This document shows, piece by piece, positions 1 through 8,500 of a DNA stretch of 50,257 bases (within the stretch, counting starts at the first letter, position 1; each line of letters starts with the position of its first letter). A program made the translations under genes and the position numbers. The stretch spans positions 1-50,257 of the forward strand of contig JBHJOP010000055.1 in NCBI GenBank assembly GCA_050329575.1. Direction: 5' to 3'. This stretch comes from JAUXFS01 sp050329575. GTDB lineage: Bacteria > Pseudomonadota > Alphaproteobacteria > Rhodospirillales > Defluviicoccaceae. The notes beneath the pieces were generated by a model. It ran no database searches and was not told where the DNA came from. It worked only from the letters and a program-made list of their open reading frames with translations.

Positions 1-44
1 CGGCGGGTGCCGCCGGCCGCCGGGGGCGGGGCGCCCGACGGCGA

Positions 45-1562
45 TCACTCGGCGGCGCGGCCGACCGGCGGCGGGCGCCAGCGCAGCACGGGATGGCGGG
101 CGGCGGTCGTCTCGTCGAGGCGGCGGCGCGGCGTGTGCCGCGGGGCCTCGCGGAAATGGGCGATGTCGCCGGCCTTGGCGCGCGCCGTCAGCGCCGTCAC
201 CGCGGCGACGAAGCGGTCGAGGGTCGCCTTCGATTCCGTCTCCGTCGGCTCGACCAGCATCGCCCCGTGGACGACCAGCGGAAAGTAGACGGTCATCGGG
301 TGGAACCCCTCGTCGATCAGCGCCTTGGCGAAATCGAGGGTGGTGACGCCGGTGTCCTTGAGGAAGCGCTCGTCGAACAGAACCTCGTGCATGCACGGCC
401 CCTCGAAGGCGAGGCTCATGGTGTCGCGCAGACGCGCGAGCAGGTAGTTGGCGTTGAGGACCGCGTCGCCCGAAGCCTGCCGCAGACCGTCTGCGCCCAT
501 GCTCATCATGTAGGCGAGGGCGCGGACGAACATCCCGAACTGGCCGTGGAAGCCCTTGATCCGCCCGAACGGCTTCGCGGCCGCGGCGCCGGAGCGGTGC
601 TCGACGAGGTCGAAGCCGTCGGCGGTGCGGACCACGAACGGCACCGGCGCGTAGGGGGCGAGCGGTGCCGACAGCACCACCGGGCCGCTGCCGGGACCGC
701 CGCCGCCGTGCGGAGTCGAGAACGTCTTGTGCAGGTTGATGTGCATGCAGTCGATGCCGAGGTCGCCCGGTCGCACCCGGCCGACGATGGCGTTGAGGTT
801 GGCGCCGTCGCAATAGAAGAAGGCGCCGGCGTCATGGACCGCGGCGGCGATCTCAAGGATGTCGTTCTCGAACAGCCCGCAGGTGTTCGGGTTGGTCAGC
901 ATGATCGCGGCGACGTCGGTGTCGAGGCCGCGCCGCAGCGCGTCGAGATCGACGCGGCCGCGGCCGTCGGCGGCGATCCCCTCGACGGCGTAGCCGCAGG
1001 CGTGGGCGGTGGCCGGATTGGTGCCGTGGGCGGAGTCCGGGACCAGCACCCGCCGGCGCGCATCGCCACGGTCTTCGAGGGCGGCGCGGATGGTCATCAT
1101 CCCCACCAGTTCGCCGTGGGCACCGGCCGCCGGCGCCATCGCCACCGCCGGCATGCCGGTCAGGGCCGTCAGCCACCCGGCGCACGCGTCGATCAGCGCC
1201 AGCGCCCCCTGCACCGTCGACGTCGGCTGCAGCGGGTGCAGATCGCCGAGGCCCGGTAACCGCGCCAGCTTCTCGTTCAACCTAGGATTGTGCTTCATCG
1301 TGCACGACCCGAGCGGATAGAAGCCGTGGTCGATGCTGTAGTTGCTGTGGCTGAGACGCAGGTAGTGGCGGACCACCTCCGGTTCGGACAGTCCGGGAAG
1401 TCCGATCGCGCCCTGGCGGCGCAGCCCGCCCAGCCGGTCCTCGCCGGCCGGCGGGTCGGGCAGGTCGACGGCGCACTTGTCGGGCGCGCCCTGCTCGAAG
1501 ATCAGCGGCTCCTCGACCATCAGACCGCGGTTGCCGGAGGCGGTGGTCGCGGGGTCGATCAT
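45..1562 (-). CDS. gcvPB: Glycine dehydrogenase (decarboxylating) subunit 2
   Basis: This is the PLP-binding half of the split P-protein of the glycine cleavage system. It decarboxylates glycine together with GcvPA and passes the aminomethyl group to lipoyl-GcvH in the cytoplasm. The 505-residue product has the typical GcvPB size and carries HINLHKTFSTPHGGGG, in which K279 is the expected PLP lysine, plus the glycine-rich GGGGPGSGP stretch. The ATG at 1562 overlaps the gcvPA stop as ATGA, which fixes the start and implies translational coupling. It is last in the gcvT-H-PA-PB operon. The last ~25 residues are Arg/Pro rich and look like a lineage-specific tail. The assignment is very secure. 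Confidence 0.97.
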   Translation of the reverse strand: MIDPATTASGNRGLMVEEPLIFEQGAPDKCAVDLPDPPAGEDRLGGLRRQGAIGLPGLSEPEVVRHYLRLSHSNYSIDHGFYPLGSCTMKHNPRLNEKLARLPGLGDLHPLQPTSTVQGALALIDACAGWLTALTGMPAVAMAPAAGAHGELVGMMTIRAALEDRGDARRRVLVPDSAHGTNPATAHACGYAVEGIAADGRGRVDLDALRRGLDTDVAAIMLTNPNTCGLFENDILEIAAAVHDAGAFFYCDGANLNAIVGRVRPGDLGIDCMHINLHKTFSTPHGGGGPGSGPVVLSAPLAPYAPVPFVVRTADGFDLVEHRSGAAAAKPFGRIKGFHGQFGMFVRALAYMMSMGADGLRQASGDAVLNANYLLARLRDTMSLAFEGPCMHEVLFDERFLKDTGVTTLDFAKALIDEGFHPMTVYFPLVVHGAMLVEPTETESKATLDRFVAAVTALTARAKAGDIAHFREAPRHTPRRRLDETTAARHPVLRWRPPPVGRAAE

Positions 1563-2905
1563 CGCAGCACCTCCGCGAGGCCCGCCGCGAGGGCGTCGAT
1601 CTGTTGGTCGTCGTTGAGCTCGGTCGCCGCCACCAGCAGCAGGGGCGCCAGTTCGGTGTCGTCCGGACAGAACCGCGCGACCGGCACCCCGGCCAGGATC
1701 CCGCGGCGGGCGAGGGCGTCGACGACGTCGACCGCCGGCCGCGGCAGCCTCGCCGTGACCTCGTTGAAGAAGGCGTCGTTGAGGACGTCGACGCCCGCCA
1801 CGCTCGACAGCCGGTCCGCGAGGCGGCAGGCGGTCCGATGGTTGATCTCGGCCAGCCGGGTCAACCCCGCCTCGCCGAGCAGGGTCAGATGGATGCTGAA
1901 GGCGAGCGCGCACAGGCCCGAATTGGTGCAGATGTTGCTGGTCGCCTTCTCGCGGCGGATGTGCTGCTCGCGGGTGGACAGGGTCAGCACGAAGCCGCGC
2001 CGGCCATCGACGTCGACCGTCTGTCCGGCGAGCCGGCCGGGCATCTGGCGGATGAACTTCTCGCGGGTCGCCAGCAGGCCGACCGAGGGGCCGCCGAAGC
2101 TGAGCGCGTTGCCGAGCGACTGGCCGTCGCCGACGACGATGTCGGCGCCCATGGCGCCCGGCGGCCTCAGGATGCCGAGCGACACCACCTCGGCGACCGC
2201 CACCACCAGCAGCGCGCCGGCGGCCTCGCAGGCCTCCGCCAGGCGCGCATAGTCGTGGACGCGCCCGAAGAAATCCGGGTTCTGGACGACGACGCAGGCG
2301 GTCTCGGCGTCGATCGCCGCGACGGTGTCCTCCGTGCCGCGCCAGTCGGCGACGAGGGCGTCGACGGCGAGGCCGCCGAACCGTCCGTAGGTCGCCGAAA
2401 CCTCCCGGTAATGGGGATGCAGCCCACCGGACAGCACGACCCGCGAGCGCTTCCTGATCCGGGCCGCCATCATCACCGCCTCGGCGCAGGCGGTGGCGCC
2501 GTCGTACATCGAGGCGTTGGCCACCTCCATTGCGGTCAGCAGGGCGACCTGGGTCTGGAACTCGAACAGGCTCTGCAGCGTGCCCTGCGAGATCTCCGGC
2601 TGATAGGGGGTGTAGGCGGTGAGGAACTCGCCGCGCTGGATCAGGTGGTCGACGGTCGCCGGGAGATGGTGGCGATAGGCGCCGGCGCCGAGGAAGCACG
2701 GCGCCGCGGACGGGCCGAGGTTGTCGGCGGCGAAGGCGCGGAACGCCCGTTCGACCTCGATCTCGCCCTGGTGGCGGGGCAGCGCCACCGGCTCGGCGAG
2801 CAGCGCCGCCGCGGGAACGTCGCGGAACAGCTCGTCGATCGAGCGGACTCCGATCGCCGCCAGCATCTGACGGCGATCGTCGTCGGTGAGGGGGAGATAG
2901 CGCAT
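1559..2905 (-). CDS. gcvPA: Glycine dehydrogenase (decarboxylating) subunit 1
   Basis: This is the N-terminal half of the split glycine decarboxylase and partner of GcvPB. The 448-residue protein begins MRYLPLTDDD and has the family's usual N-terminal sequence, a GxGxYxHxxP region (GAGAYRHHLP) and the conserved EKATSNICTNSGL segment near the C-terminus. The start ATG shares one base with the gcvH stop (TAATG), and the stop overlaps the gcvPB start by 4 nt. Split PA/PB genes are known in many alphaproteobacteria, as opposed to the single ~950-residue GcvP of enterics. Confidence 0.97.
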   Translation of the reverse strand: MRYLPLTDDDRRQMLAAIGVRSIDELFRDVPAAALLAEPVALPRHQGEIEVERAFRAFAADNLGPSAAPCFLGAGAYRHHLPATVDHLIQRGEFLTAYTPYQPEISQGTLQSLFEFQTQVALLTAMEVANASMYDGATACAEAVMMAARIRKRSRVVLSGGLHPHYREVSATYGRFGGLAVDALVADWRGTEDTVAAIDAETACVVVQNPDFFGRVHDYARLAEACEAAGALLVVAVAEVVSLGILRPPGAMGADIVVGDGQSLGNALSFGGPSVGLLATREKFIRQMPGRLAGQTVDVDGRRGFVLTLSTREQHIRREKATSNICTNSGLCALAFSIHLTLLGEAGLTRLAEINHRTACRLADRLSSVAGVDVLNDAFFNEVTARLPRPAVDVVDALARRGILAGVPVARFCPDDTELAPLLLVAATELNDDQQIDALAAGLAEVLR

Positions 2906-3282
2906 TACCCGAGCCCGGCCACGAAGTCCTTGTAGTCGGCGGACTTCATCAGCCCGTCCAGCTCGGCGGCGTCGGCGAGACGGATCTTGAAGAACCAGCC
3001 GTCTCCCATCGCGTCGCGGTTGACCCGTCCGGGATCGTCGGCGAGGGCGTCGTTGACGGCGACCACCTCGCCGCTGACCGGCGCATAGACTTCGCTCGCC
3101 GCCTTGACCGATTCGACCACCGCCGCCTCGGCCCCCTTGTCGAAACGCTTGCCGACTTCCGGGAGCTCGACGAAGACGATGTCGCCGAGTTGCGACTGGG
3201 CATGGTCGGTGATGCCGACCACCCCGATGTCGTCTTCGACGCGAACCCACTCGTGGTCGCGGGTGTAGCGGACGTTGGCCAT
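2905..3282 (-). CDS. gcvH: Glycine cleavage system H protein (lipoyl carrier)
   Basis: GcvH is the small lipoylated shuttle of the glycine cleavage system and moves the aminomethyl intermediate between the P, T and L proteins. The 125-residue product has the family motif VVESVKAASEVYAP, in which K60 is the lipoylation site, and the usual length of about 125-130 residues. The ATG at 3282 is preceded by a purine-rich GAGGGGAG ribosome-binding site. It lies 26 nt downstream of gcvT and overlaps the gcvPA start by 1 nt. No L-protein (lpd) gene is in the window, which is normal because it is shared with other dehydrogenases. Confidence 0.98.
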   Translation of the reverse strand: MANVRYTRDHEWVRVEDDIGVVGITDHAQSQLGDIVFVELPEVGKRFDKGAEAAVVESVKAASEVYAPVSGEVVAVNDALADDPGRVNRDAMGDGWFFKIRLADAAELDGLMKSADYKDFVAGLG

Positions 3283-3308
3283 GGCGAACTCCCCTCGATT
3301 GGCGGCTC

Positions 3309-4418
3309 TTATCTGGCGTAGCGATGGTCGACGAACGGCAGCTTGACCACCCGTCCGGGCAGCGGCTTGTCGCGGACGAGGATGTTGACCCGGGTCTTCG
3401 GTTCGGCGTGGTCGCGGGCGAGGTAGGCCATGGCGATCGGACCGCCGATCGTCGGCGCGTAGCCGCCGCTGGTCACCGCGCCGATCTGCTTGCCCCAGCG
3501 GTCGGTGACGACGGCTCCGGCGCGCGCCGGGATCTTGCCCTCCAGGACCAGGCCGACCCGCTTGCGGGTCGCGCCTTCGGCGATCTGGCGGAGGATGATC
3601 TCGGCGCCGGGAAAGCCGCCCTCCTCGCGCCGGCGCTTGCCGATCGTCCAGGCGAGACCGGCCTCGACCGGGGTCGTCTGTTCGTCGATGTCGTTGCCGT
3701 AGAGACAGAGCCCCGCCTCCATCCGCAGCGAGTCGCGCGCCCCCAGGCCGGCGGGCCTGACCTCCGGCTCCTGCAGCAACAACCGCGCCAGCGCCTCGGC
3801 GTCCTCGCTCGCCACGGTGATCTCGAAGCCGTCCTCGCCGGTGTAGCCGGACCGGGTAATGCCGCAGCGGATGTCGCCGATCTTCAGGTTCTCGGCGGTC
3901 ATGAACAGCATGTGGCGGCAGGGCGGGGCAAGGCGGGCGAGCACGCCGGCGGCGGCCGGCCCCTGCAGGGCGAGCAGCGCCCGATCGTGCCGGATCTTCA
4001 TCTCGCAGCGCTCGCCGATGTGGCGGCGCAGACGGGCGAAGTCGACCGCCTTGCGGGCGGCGTTGACCACCAGCACCAGGTAGTAGCCGCCTTGGATCAC
4101 CATCAGGTCGTCGACGATGCCGCCGCGGTTGTTGGTCATCAGCGTGTAGCGGACGGTGCCGGCGGCCATGCCCTTGACGTCGGCGACCACCAGCCCCTCC
4201 AGCGCCTCCGCGGCGTCGTCGCCGCGCAGGATCGCCTGGCCCATGTGGGAGACGTCGAACAGCGCCGCCAGGCTGCGGGCATGGAGGTGTTCGGCGATGA
4301 TGCCGTCGTACTGCAGCGGCATCTCGTAGCCGGCGAACGGCACCATCCTGGCGCCGAGCGCGCGGTGCAGCGCATCGAGCGGCGACTTGCTGAGCGGTGG
4401 GTGGTCGTCGTCAGTCAC
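3309..4418 (-). CDS. gcvT: Aminomethyltransferase, glycine cleavage T protein
   Basis: GcvT transfers the methylene group from aminomethyl-GcvH to tetrahydrofolate and releases ammonia. The 369-residue protein has the typical N-terminus (LHRALGARMVPFAGYEMPLQ), the FDVSHMGQ segment, RSGYTGEDGFEI and GLGARDSLRMEAGLCLYGND, all classic GcvT signatures. The start is GTG at 4418, supported by a GGGAG ribosome-binding site about 8 nt upstream. It is the first gene of the gcvT-H-PA-PB operon. The 158-nt leader contains a strong hairpin, but I could not recognise glycine riboswitch core sequences in it. Confidence 0.97.
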   Translation of the reverse strand: MTDDDHPPLSKSPLDALHRALGARMVPFAGYEMPLQYDGIIAEHLHARSLAALFDVSHMGQAILRGDDAAEALEGLVVADVKGMAAGTVRYTLMTNNRGGIVDDLMVIQGGYYLVLVVNAARKAVDFARLRRHIGERCEMKIRHDRALLALQGPAAAGVLARLAPPCRHMLFMTAENLKIGDIRCGITRSGYTGEDGFEITVASEDAEALARLLLQEPEVRPAGLGARDSLRMEAGLCLYGNDIDEQTTPVEAGLAWTIGKRRREEGGFPGAEIILRQIAEGATRKRVGLVLEGKIPARAGAVVTDRWGKQIGAVTSGGYAPTIGGPIAMAYLARDHAEPKTRVNILVRDKPLPGRVVKLPFVDHRYAR

Positions 4419-4523
4419 GGCGTTCTCCCGCGGGGCGGAGGCCCCCCTGTGCGAGCCCGCCCGGTCCCGGCGCGGCGGCTGCGCCCGCGAAGCCGATGGC
4501 CAATCCCGGAGGTCCGACGATCG

Positions 4524-4549
4524 CGGCGGCGGTCAGTTTACCGCCGCCG
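4524..4549 (-). terminator. Perfect 10-bp GC-rich stem-loop between lipoprotein gene and gcvT
   Basis: The arms CGGCGGCGGT (4524-4533) and ACCGCCGCCG (4540-4549) pair perfectly around the 6-nt loop CAGTTT. The hairpin lies 27 nt beyond the stop of the lipoprotein gene at 4577 and 105 nt ahead of gcvT, so it could end transcription from the CDGSH/lipoprotein pair. There is no U tract after it. It could therefore also be a Rho-dependent end or a leader hairpin of the gcv operon. Confidence 0.45.
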
Positions 4550-4576
4550 TGGTCGACGTCAACCGAGCCGCCAAGG

Positions 4577-5155
4577 CTAGCGCAGGCTGGTCGGGCTCAT
4601 ACGGTTGTAGTCGAGTTCGTCGGCGGTGAGCTGAAGACCGACCAGGATCTCGTAGGCGGATGCGTCACGGCCGGACGGCAGCGGGATGTTGATGGTGATC
4701 GGCGGCCGGTCGTCCTGCACCTCGACCCGCGACAGGTTGCCGGGAAACGCGACCGCCAGCGCGAAGCTCTGCTTGCCGAGGATGTCTCGCCCGCCGCCGA
4801 CGATGCTGACGAAATAGGTGAAGGACGCCTCGCGGCTCCTGTTGGCGGGACCGCGGGAGGCGAGAAACACCGGCGCCAGGTCGGTGACGATCGTCCGCTC
4901 GCCCTGGTCCGCCGTCACGTAGCGGCACCCGGCGAGAAGGTCGACGATCTCGACATGGAAGTCGACGTCGACGAGATCCTGTCCCGCCCCGGAAGCGAAC
5001 CGGGTGAGCGCCGCCGCGTCGCCGAGGATCGCCACGCTCGGGCAGGGCGGCCGCGCCGCCGTCTCGGCGGAACCGCAACCGGCGACGCCGACCAGCGCCG
5101 CCGTGAACAGCGCCAACGCGGCCGTGCCGCGCCAGTGGAGGGACCGGCCGCTCAC
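4577..5155 (-). CDS. Predicted lipoprotein of unknown function
   Basis: This 192-residue product starts with a short basic N-terminus and a hydrophobic segment ending in the lipobox VAGC at about residues 24-27, so an outer-membrane or periplasmic lipoprotein is expected. The rest is soluble, with regions such as YVTADQGERTIVTDLAPVF. I do not recognise the family with certainty. The start is GTG at 5155, which overlaps the stop of the upstream CDGSH gene as GTGA, so the two are translationally coupled. A stem-loop follows the stop codon. The lipoprotein call is good; the function is unknown. Confidence 0.8.
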   Translation of the reverse strand: MSGRSLHWRGTAALALFTAALVGVAGCGSAETAARPPCPSVAILGDAAALTRFASGAGQDLVDVDFHVEIVDLLAGCRYVTADQGERTIVTDLAPVFLASRGPANRSREASFTYFVSIVGGGRDILGKQSFALAVAFPGNLSRVEVQDDRPPITINIPLPSGRDASAYEILVGLQLTADELDYNRMSPTSLR

Positions 5156-5391
5156 AGCGACGAATGGGTGCCGTCGCAGAAGGGCTTGCCGGCAGTCTGC
5201 TTGCAGCCGCAGAAGTAGACGGTTTCGGCCTTCTCGGCGGTGATCACCACCGGCGTCCAGCCCGTTCCCTTGTGGCTGCCGTCGCAGAACGGCTGCGCCT
5301 TGCTGCGCCCGCAAGCGCACCATGCGTACTTGCGTCCCGCCTGGAGTGCGATCTCGTAGGGCGACTTCTGCGCAACGACGGGTCTGTCCAT
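5152..5391 (-). CDS. CDGSH-type iron-sulfur domain protein
   Basis: This small 79-residue cytoplasmic protein has two CDGSH zinc-finger-like motifs, CACGRSKAQPFCDGSH and CGCKQTAGKPFCDGTH. Each is expected to bind a [2Fe-2S] cluster with three Cys and one His. Tandem CDGSH proteins (MitoNEET-related, like human Miner2/CISD3) are linked to redox or iron-sulfur handling, but their bacterial roles are poorly defined. The ATG at 5391 faces the divergent thrB gene across a 136-nt intergenic region that must hold both promoters. It is co-transcribed with the overlapping lipoprotein gene. Confidence 0.93.
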   Translation of the reverse strand: MDRPVVAQKSPYEIALQAGRKYAWCACGRSKAQPFCDGSHKGTGWTPVVITAEKAETVYFCGCKQTAGKPFCDGTHSSL

Positions 5392-5527
5392 GATCGCTCG
5401 CTTCTCCGTCTTCGGGGGCCGGAACGGTCAACCGCCGCCGAGGCACGACTCTAGTTGACGGCCCCGGCGGGCACAAGGGGCGAGGGCGAGGCTATCCCGG
5501 CGCGGCCCACTCGTGACACAATGGGGG

Positions 5528-6490
5528 ATGGCCGTCTACACCGAGATCGCCGACGAACAGATCGCCGACTTCGCGGCGGAGTACGCCATCGGGCGGGTCA
5601 TCGCCTGCAAGGGGATTGCCGAGGGGATCGAGAACACCAACTACCTCCTGGTCACCGAGACCGGCACCTACATCCTCACCCTCTACGAGAAGCGGGTGCG
5701 GCGGGAGGACCTGCCGTTCTTCCTCGCGCTGATGGAGCATCTCGCCGGCCGCGGCGTTCCGTGTCCGACCCCGGTCCGCGGACGGGACGGCCGGGCGCTG
5801 CGGACCCTCGCCGACCGGTCGGCGGCGGTGGTGACGTTTCTCACCGGGATGTGGCCGCGGCGGCCGACGGTCGCCCACTGCGCCGCCCTCGGCGAGGCGA
5901 TGGCGCGGATGCATCTCGCCGCCATCGACTTTCCGTTGCGCCGTGACAACGATCTGTCGGTCGGCGGCTGGCGACCGCTGTTGGAGGCGAGCACCCGCCA
6001 TCCCAACACCGTCGCCCAGGAACTGGCCGCGGAGCTGGAGAGCGAGCTCGCGGTCCTCGAGTCCGACTGGCCGACCGATCTGCCGGTCGGGATCATCCAC
6101 GCCGATCTGTTCCCGGACAACGTCTTCTTCGAGGAGGAGCGGCTGTCGGGGCTGATCGACTTCTACTTCGCCTGCAGCGACTTCCTCGCCTACGATCTCG
6201 CGGTGTGTCTCAACGCCTGGTGCTTCGAGCGCGACGGCAGCTTCAACATCACCAAGGCGCGACGGATGGTCGACGGCTATCGGGCGGTTCGCGAGTTGTC
6301 GAGTGCGGAACTGGACCGGTTGCCGCTGCTCGCGCGCGGCGCCGCCATGCGATTTCTGCTGACGAGGCTCTACGACTGGCTGAACACCCCGAAGGGGGCC
6401 CTGGTGACGCCGAAGAATCCCATGGAGTACGTGCAGAAGATGCGCTTTCACAGGGGCGTCCGACGGATCTCCGGTTATGGCCTCGACTGA
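5528..6490 (+). CDS. thrB: Homoserine kinase (APH-fold type)
   Basis: This enzyme phosphorylates homoserine to O-phosphohomoserine, the substrate of threonine synthase (thrC is at 10431-11840). The 320-residue protein has the aminoglycoside-phosphotransferase fold: N-terminal EGIENTNYLLVTETGTYILT, the catalytic loop IIHADLFPDNVFF and the metal-binding GLIDFYFACSDF. This type replaces the GHMP-kinase ThrB in many alphaproteobacteria. I chose the ATG at 5528 (MAVYTEIADEQ); an in-frame GTG at 5513 is possible. It overlaps rnhA by 14 nt. In related genomes ispH often precedes thrB, but it is absent here. Confidence 0.95.
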   Translation: MAVYTEIADEQIADFAAEYAIGRVIACKGIAEGIENTNYLLVTETGTYILTLYEKRVRREDLPFFLALMEHLAGRGVPCPTPVRGRDGRALRTLADRSAAVVTFLTGMWPRRPTVAHCAALGEAMARMHLAAIDFPLRRDNDLSVGGWRPLLEASTRHPNTVAQELAAELESELAVLESDWPTDLPVGIIHADLFPDNVFFEEERLSGLIDFYFACSDFLAYDLAVCLNAWCFERDGSFNITKARRMVDGYRAVRELSSAELDRLPLLARGAAMRFLLTRLYDWLNTPKGALVTPKNPMEYVQKMRFHRGVRRISGYGLD

Positions 6491-6953
6491 CAGGGAGGGC
6501 TCGAGCGATGGCGGCGACCGCGTCGAGATCTATTGCGACGGGGCGTGTCTCGGCAATCCCGGTCCGGGAGGCTGGGGAGTGGTGCTGCGCTGGCGAGGCG
6601 TCGAGAGGGAGTTGTCGGGGGGCGAGGCGGCGACCACCAACAATCGCATGGAGCTCACCGCCGCGATCGAGGGCCTGGCGGCGCTGAAGCGGAGCGCGCG
6701 CATCCGCATCTACACCGACAGCACCTACCTCCGCGACGGGATTACCCGCTGGATCCACCGCTGGAAGCGGAACGGCTGGAAGACCGCCGACCGCAAGGCG
6801 GTCAAGAATGCCGACCTGTGGTGCCGCCTCGAGGAGGCGCTCGGCCCGCACGAGGTGGAGTGGTACTGGATCAAGGGTCACTCGGGGCACGCGGAGAACG
6901 ACCGTGCCGACCAACTTGCGCGAGAGGCCGCACGGAATTCACAGGTTCTGTGA
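6477..6953 (+). CDS. rnhA: Ribonuclease HI
   Basis: RNase HI cleaves the RNA strand of RNA-DNA hybrids, removing R-loops and primer remnants. The 158-residue protein keeps the catalytic acids D21 (YCDGACLGNPGPGG), E59 (TNNRMELTA), D81 (YTDSTYL) and D145 (ENDRADQLA), plus the flexible-loop H135 (KGHSGH). It also has the basic handle region WIHRWKRNGWKT. The gene starts inside the 3' end of thrB (14-nt overlap), a linkage common in alphaproteobacteria. Confidence 0.97.
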   Translation: MASTDREGSSDGGDRVEIYCDGACLGNPGPGGWGVVLRWRGVERELSGGEAATTNNRMELTAAIEGLAALKRSARIRIYTDSTYLRDGITRWIHRWKRNGWKTADRKAVKNADLWCRLEEALGPHEVEWYWIKGHSGHAENDRADQLAREAARNSQVL

Positions 6954-7019
6954 TCACCGCAGCAAGCCGACGAAGCGCGGCAGGCTTGGCGCAGATCGCC
7001 GCTGCGGTGCAAAAATACC

Positions 7020-7040
7020 ACTCATTCTGGTGAGTTTTTT
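7020..7040 (+). terminator. Possible Rho-independent terminator after rnhA
   Basis: ACTCA (7020-7024) and TGAGT (7031-7035) form a short stem around TTCTGG, directly followed by a run of six T (7035-7040). The stem is short, so efficiency is doubtful. Its position 67 nt after the rnhA stop and 50 nt before the hemerythrin start fits termination. The surrounding AT-rich stretch may also carry the hemerythrin promoter. Confidence 0.4.
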
Positions 7041-7089
7041 ATGGTTATCGGTCGGGCTTCCGTGGTAGTCTATCAGTCTGATCAGCACG

Positions 7090-7590
7090 ATGTCTTCCGC
7101 ACCGGAAGGACAGGGAATGGGCGCTGGGAAATCCTCACGATTCGAGTGGTGCGATGCGATGAGCGTCGGAGTGAAGGCTTTGGACTCCGATCATAAGTGC
7201 TTGGTGCGCATCATCAACCTGCTCTCGGAAGTTAGCGACGACGAGGACGCCGCCAGGATGGTCGAGATGGTGCTCGACACGCTGATGCTGTACGGCCGGT
7301 TCCATTTCGCTCGGGAGGAGAAGGTCATGGAGACCTGCGGGTTCCCGGGCGCGGGGTTTCACCGGGCGGAACACCAGGGGTTCGCGCGTTACGTCGGCCA
7401 CCTTCGCGAACGCTTGGGGCGAAAAGCAGACGGGGCGGCGGCCGCGGAACTTCTGGCCTACCTGACGGGCTGGCTCAGCCATCACATCCTGATCCAGGAC
7501 ATGGCGTTTAAGCCCTATGTCGCAGGGGTCAGTCGGATGGACAATGTCGCTTGGGCCGCCGGTCCGCCGTTGCTGGAGTTTCAGCTGTAG
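7090..7590 (+). CDS. Bacteriohemerythrin (oxygen-binding di-iron protein)
   Basis: This 166-residue single-domain hemerythrin has the expected diiron ligands: H35 in LDSDHKCLV, the HFAREEKVME motif (first His about residue 72, Glu about 76), FHRAEHQGF and WLSHHILIQDMAF. Such proteins bind O2 reversibly and are used for oxygen storage, delivery or sensing in microaerobic or motile bacteria. The ATG at 7090 gives an N-terminal leader of about 15 polar residues; an internal ATG (MGAGKSS) is an alternative. It stands alone between rnhA and a convergent peroxiredoxin gene. Confidence 0.93.
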   Translation: MSSAPEGQGMGAGKSSRFEWCDAMSVGVKALDSDHKCLVRIINLLSEVSDDEDAARMVEMVLDTLMLYGRFHFAREEKVMETCGFPGAGFHRAEHQGFARYVGHLRERLGRKADGAAAAELLAYLTGWLSHHILIQDMAFKPYVAGVSRMDNVAWAAGPPLLEFQL

Positions 7591-7665
7591 GCGAAGGTCC
7601 GACGGTCGCGCGAGCCGACGGAGCAGGAGAGACGAAGGACGAGAACGTGGCCGGCCGCAGGGGGC

Positions 7666-7681
7666 GGGGCCCGAGAGCCCC
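7666..7681. terminator. Weak GC hairpin between convergent genes
   Basis: GGGGC (7666-7670) and GCCCC (7677-7681) pair around CCGAGA in the 131-nt gap between the convergent hemerythrin and peroxiredoxin genes. It has only five pairs and no T run, so it is a weak candidate for a bidirectional terminator. Confidence 0.25.
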
Positions 7682-7721
7682 AAGAGCCGACCTTCGGCCA
7701 GCCGTCGCCGCCCAGCGCCGC

Positions 7722-8204
7722 CTACAGCTGCTCCAGCAGCGACTCGGCGGAGGTCTTCTCGAATTTGCCGGGCGGATCGATGTTGAGTACCTTCACCACT
7801 CCCCCGTCGACCAGCATCGAGAACCGCTGATTCCGCACGCCCAGGCCCTTGCCGTTGAGGTCGAGTTCCAGACCCGCGGCCTTGGTGAGCGCCGCATCGC
7901 CGTCGGCGATCATCTGCACCTTGTCGCCACAGTTCTGGCTCTTGCCCCAGGCATCCATCACGAACACGTCGTTGACCGCCATGCAGACGACGGCGTCGAC
8001 CCCCTTCGCCTTCAACGCGTCGGCCTTCTCGACGAATCCCGGCAGGTGCTTGGCCGAGCAGGTCGGGGTGAAGGCGCCCGGAACGCCGCACACCGCCACC
8101 TTCCTGTCCTTGAACAGGTCGTCGCTCTTGACGGCTTCCGGCCCGCTCTCGCCCATCCGCATCAACGTCACCGATGGCATCCTGTCGCCCACTTTGATGG
8201 TCAT
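7722..8204 (-). CDS. Peroxiredoxin, Prx5-type
   Basis: This 160-residue thiol peroxidase of the Prx5 subfamily reduces hydroperoxides in the cytoplasm. The peroxidatic cysteine is C49 in VPGAFTPTCSAKHLPGF, the Prx5 signature, and the NDVFVMDAW segment is also typical. A second cysteine lies in SQNCGDK. The ATG at 8204 has a GAGGGGAG ribosome-binding site. Upstream in-frame codons exist, but the family N-terminus MTIKVGDRMP fits this start. It diverges from yqgE across 296 nt, where I see only a GC-rich spacer and a weak GCTAGACT -10-like element near 8464. Confidence 0.95.
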   Translation of the reverse strand: MTIKVGDRMPSVTLMRMGESGPEAVKSDDLFKDRKVAVCGVPGAFTPTCSAKHLPGFVEKADALKAKGVDAVVCMAVNDVFVMDAWGKSQNCGDKVQMIADGDAALTKAAGLELDLNGKGLGVRNQRFSMLVDGGVVKVLNIDPPGKFEKTSAESLLEQL

Positions 8205-8500
8205 GTCGCTCCCCTCGCGCTGTGAGTTCCTCGCCGCCCGGCGGTGGGCGGGCCTCTGAGACATAGGGCCTGCGCGGCCGGAAATCAAAGCCCTTGCCGG
8301 CGTGGTGCGCCGGCCGTCGCCCGCTCCTATATCCTTTCCAGCAACGGGGTCGAACAACCCGGCCTTGCGCGGACGAGGCGCCGACGGCACGGCGTCGCAC
8401 GCGCGTCACGACAGGTCGTGGCGCCGGGGCCGGGAGACCCGCGGTACATCGCCGCCGTCGATTGTGCTAGACTGGACTGACCGATCGCGAGGACGCCAGG

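Noticed and set aside
4419..4576. Glycine riboswitch ahead of gcvT
   Set aside because: I looked for the conserved glycine aptamer core in the minus-strand leader and could not find it; only a simple stem-loop is present. A covariance search would be decisive.
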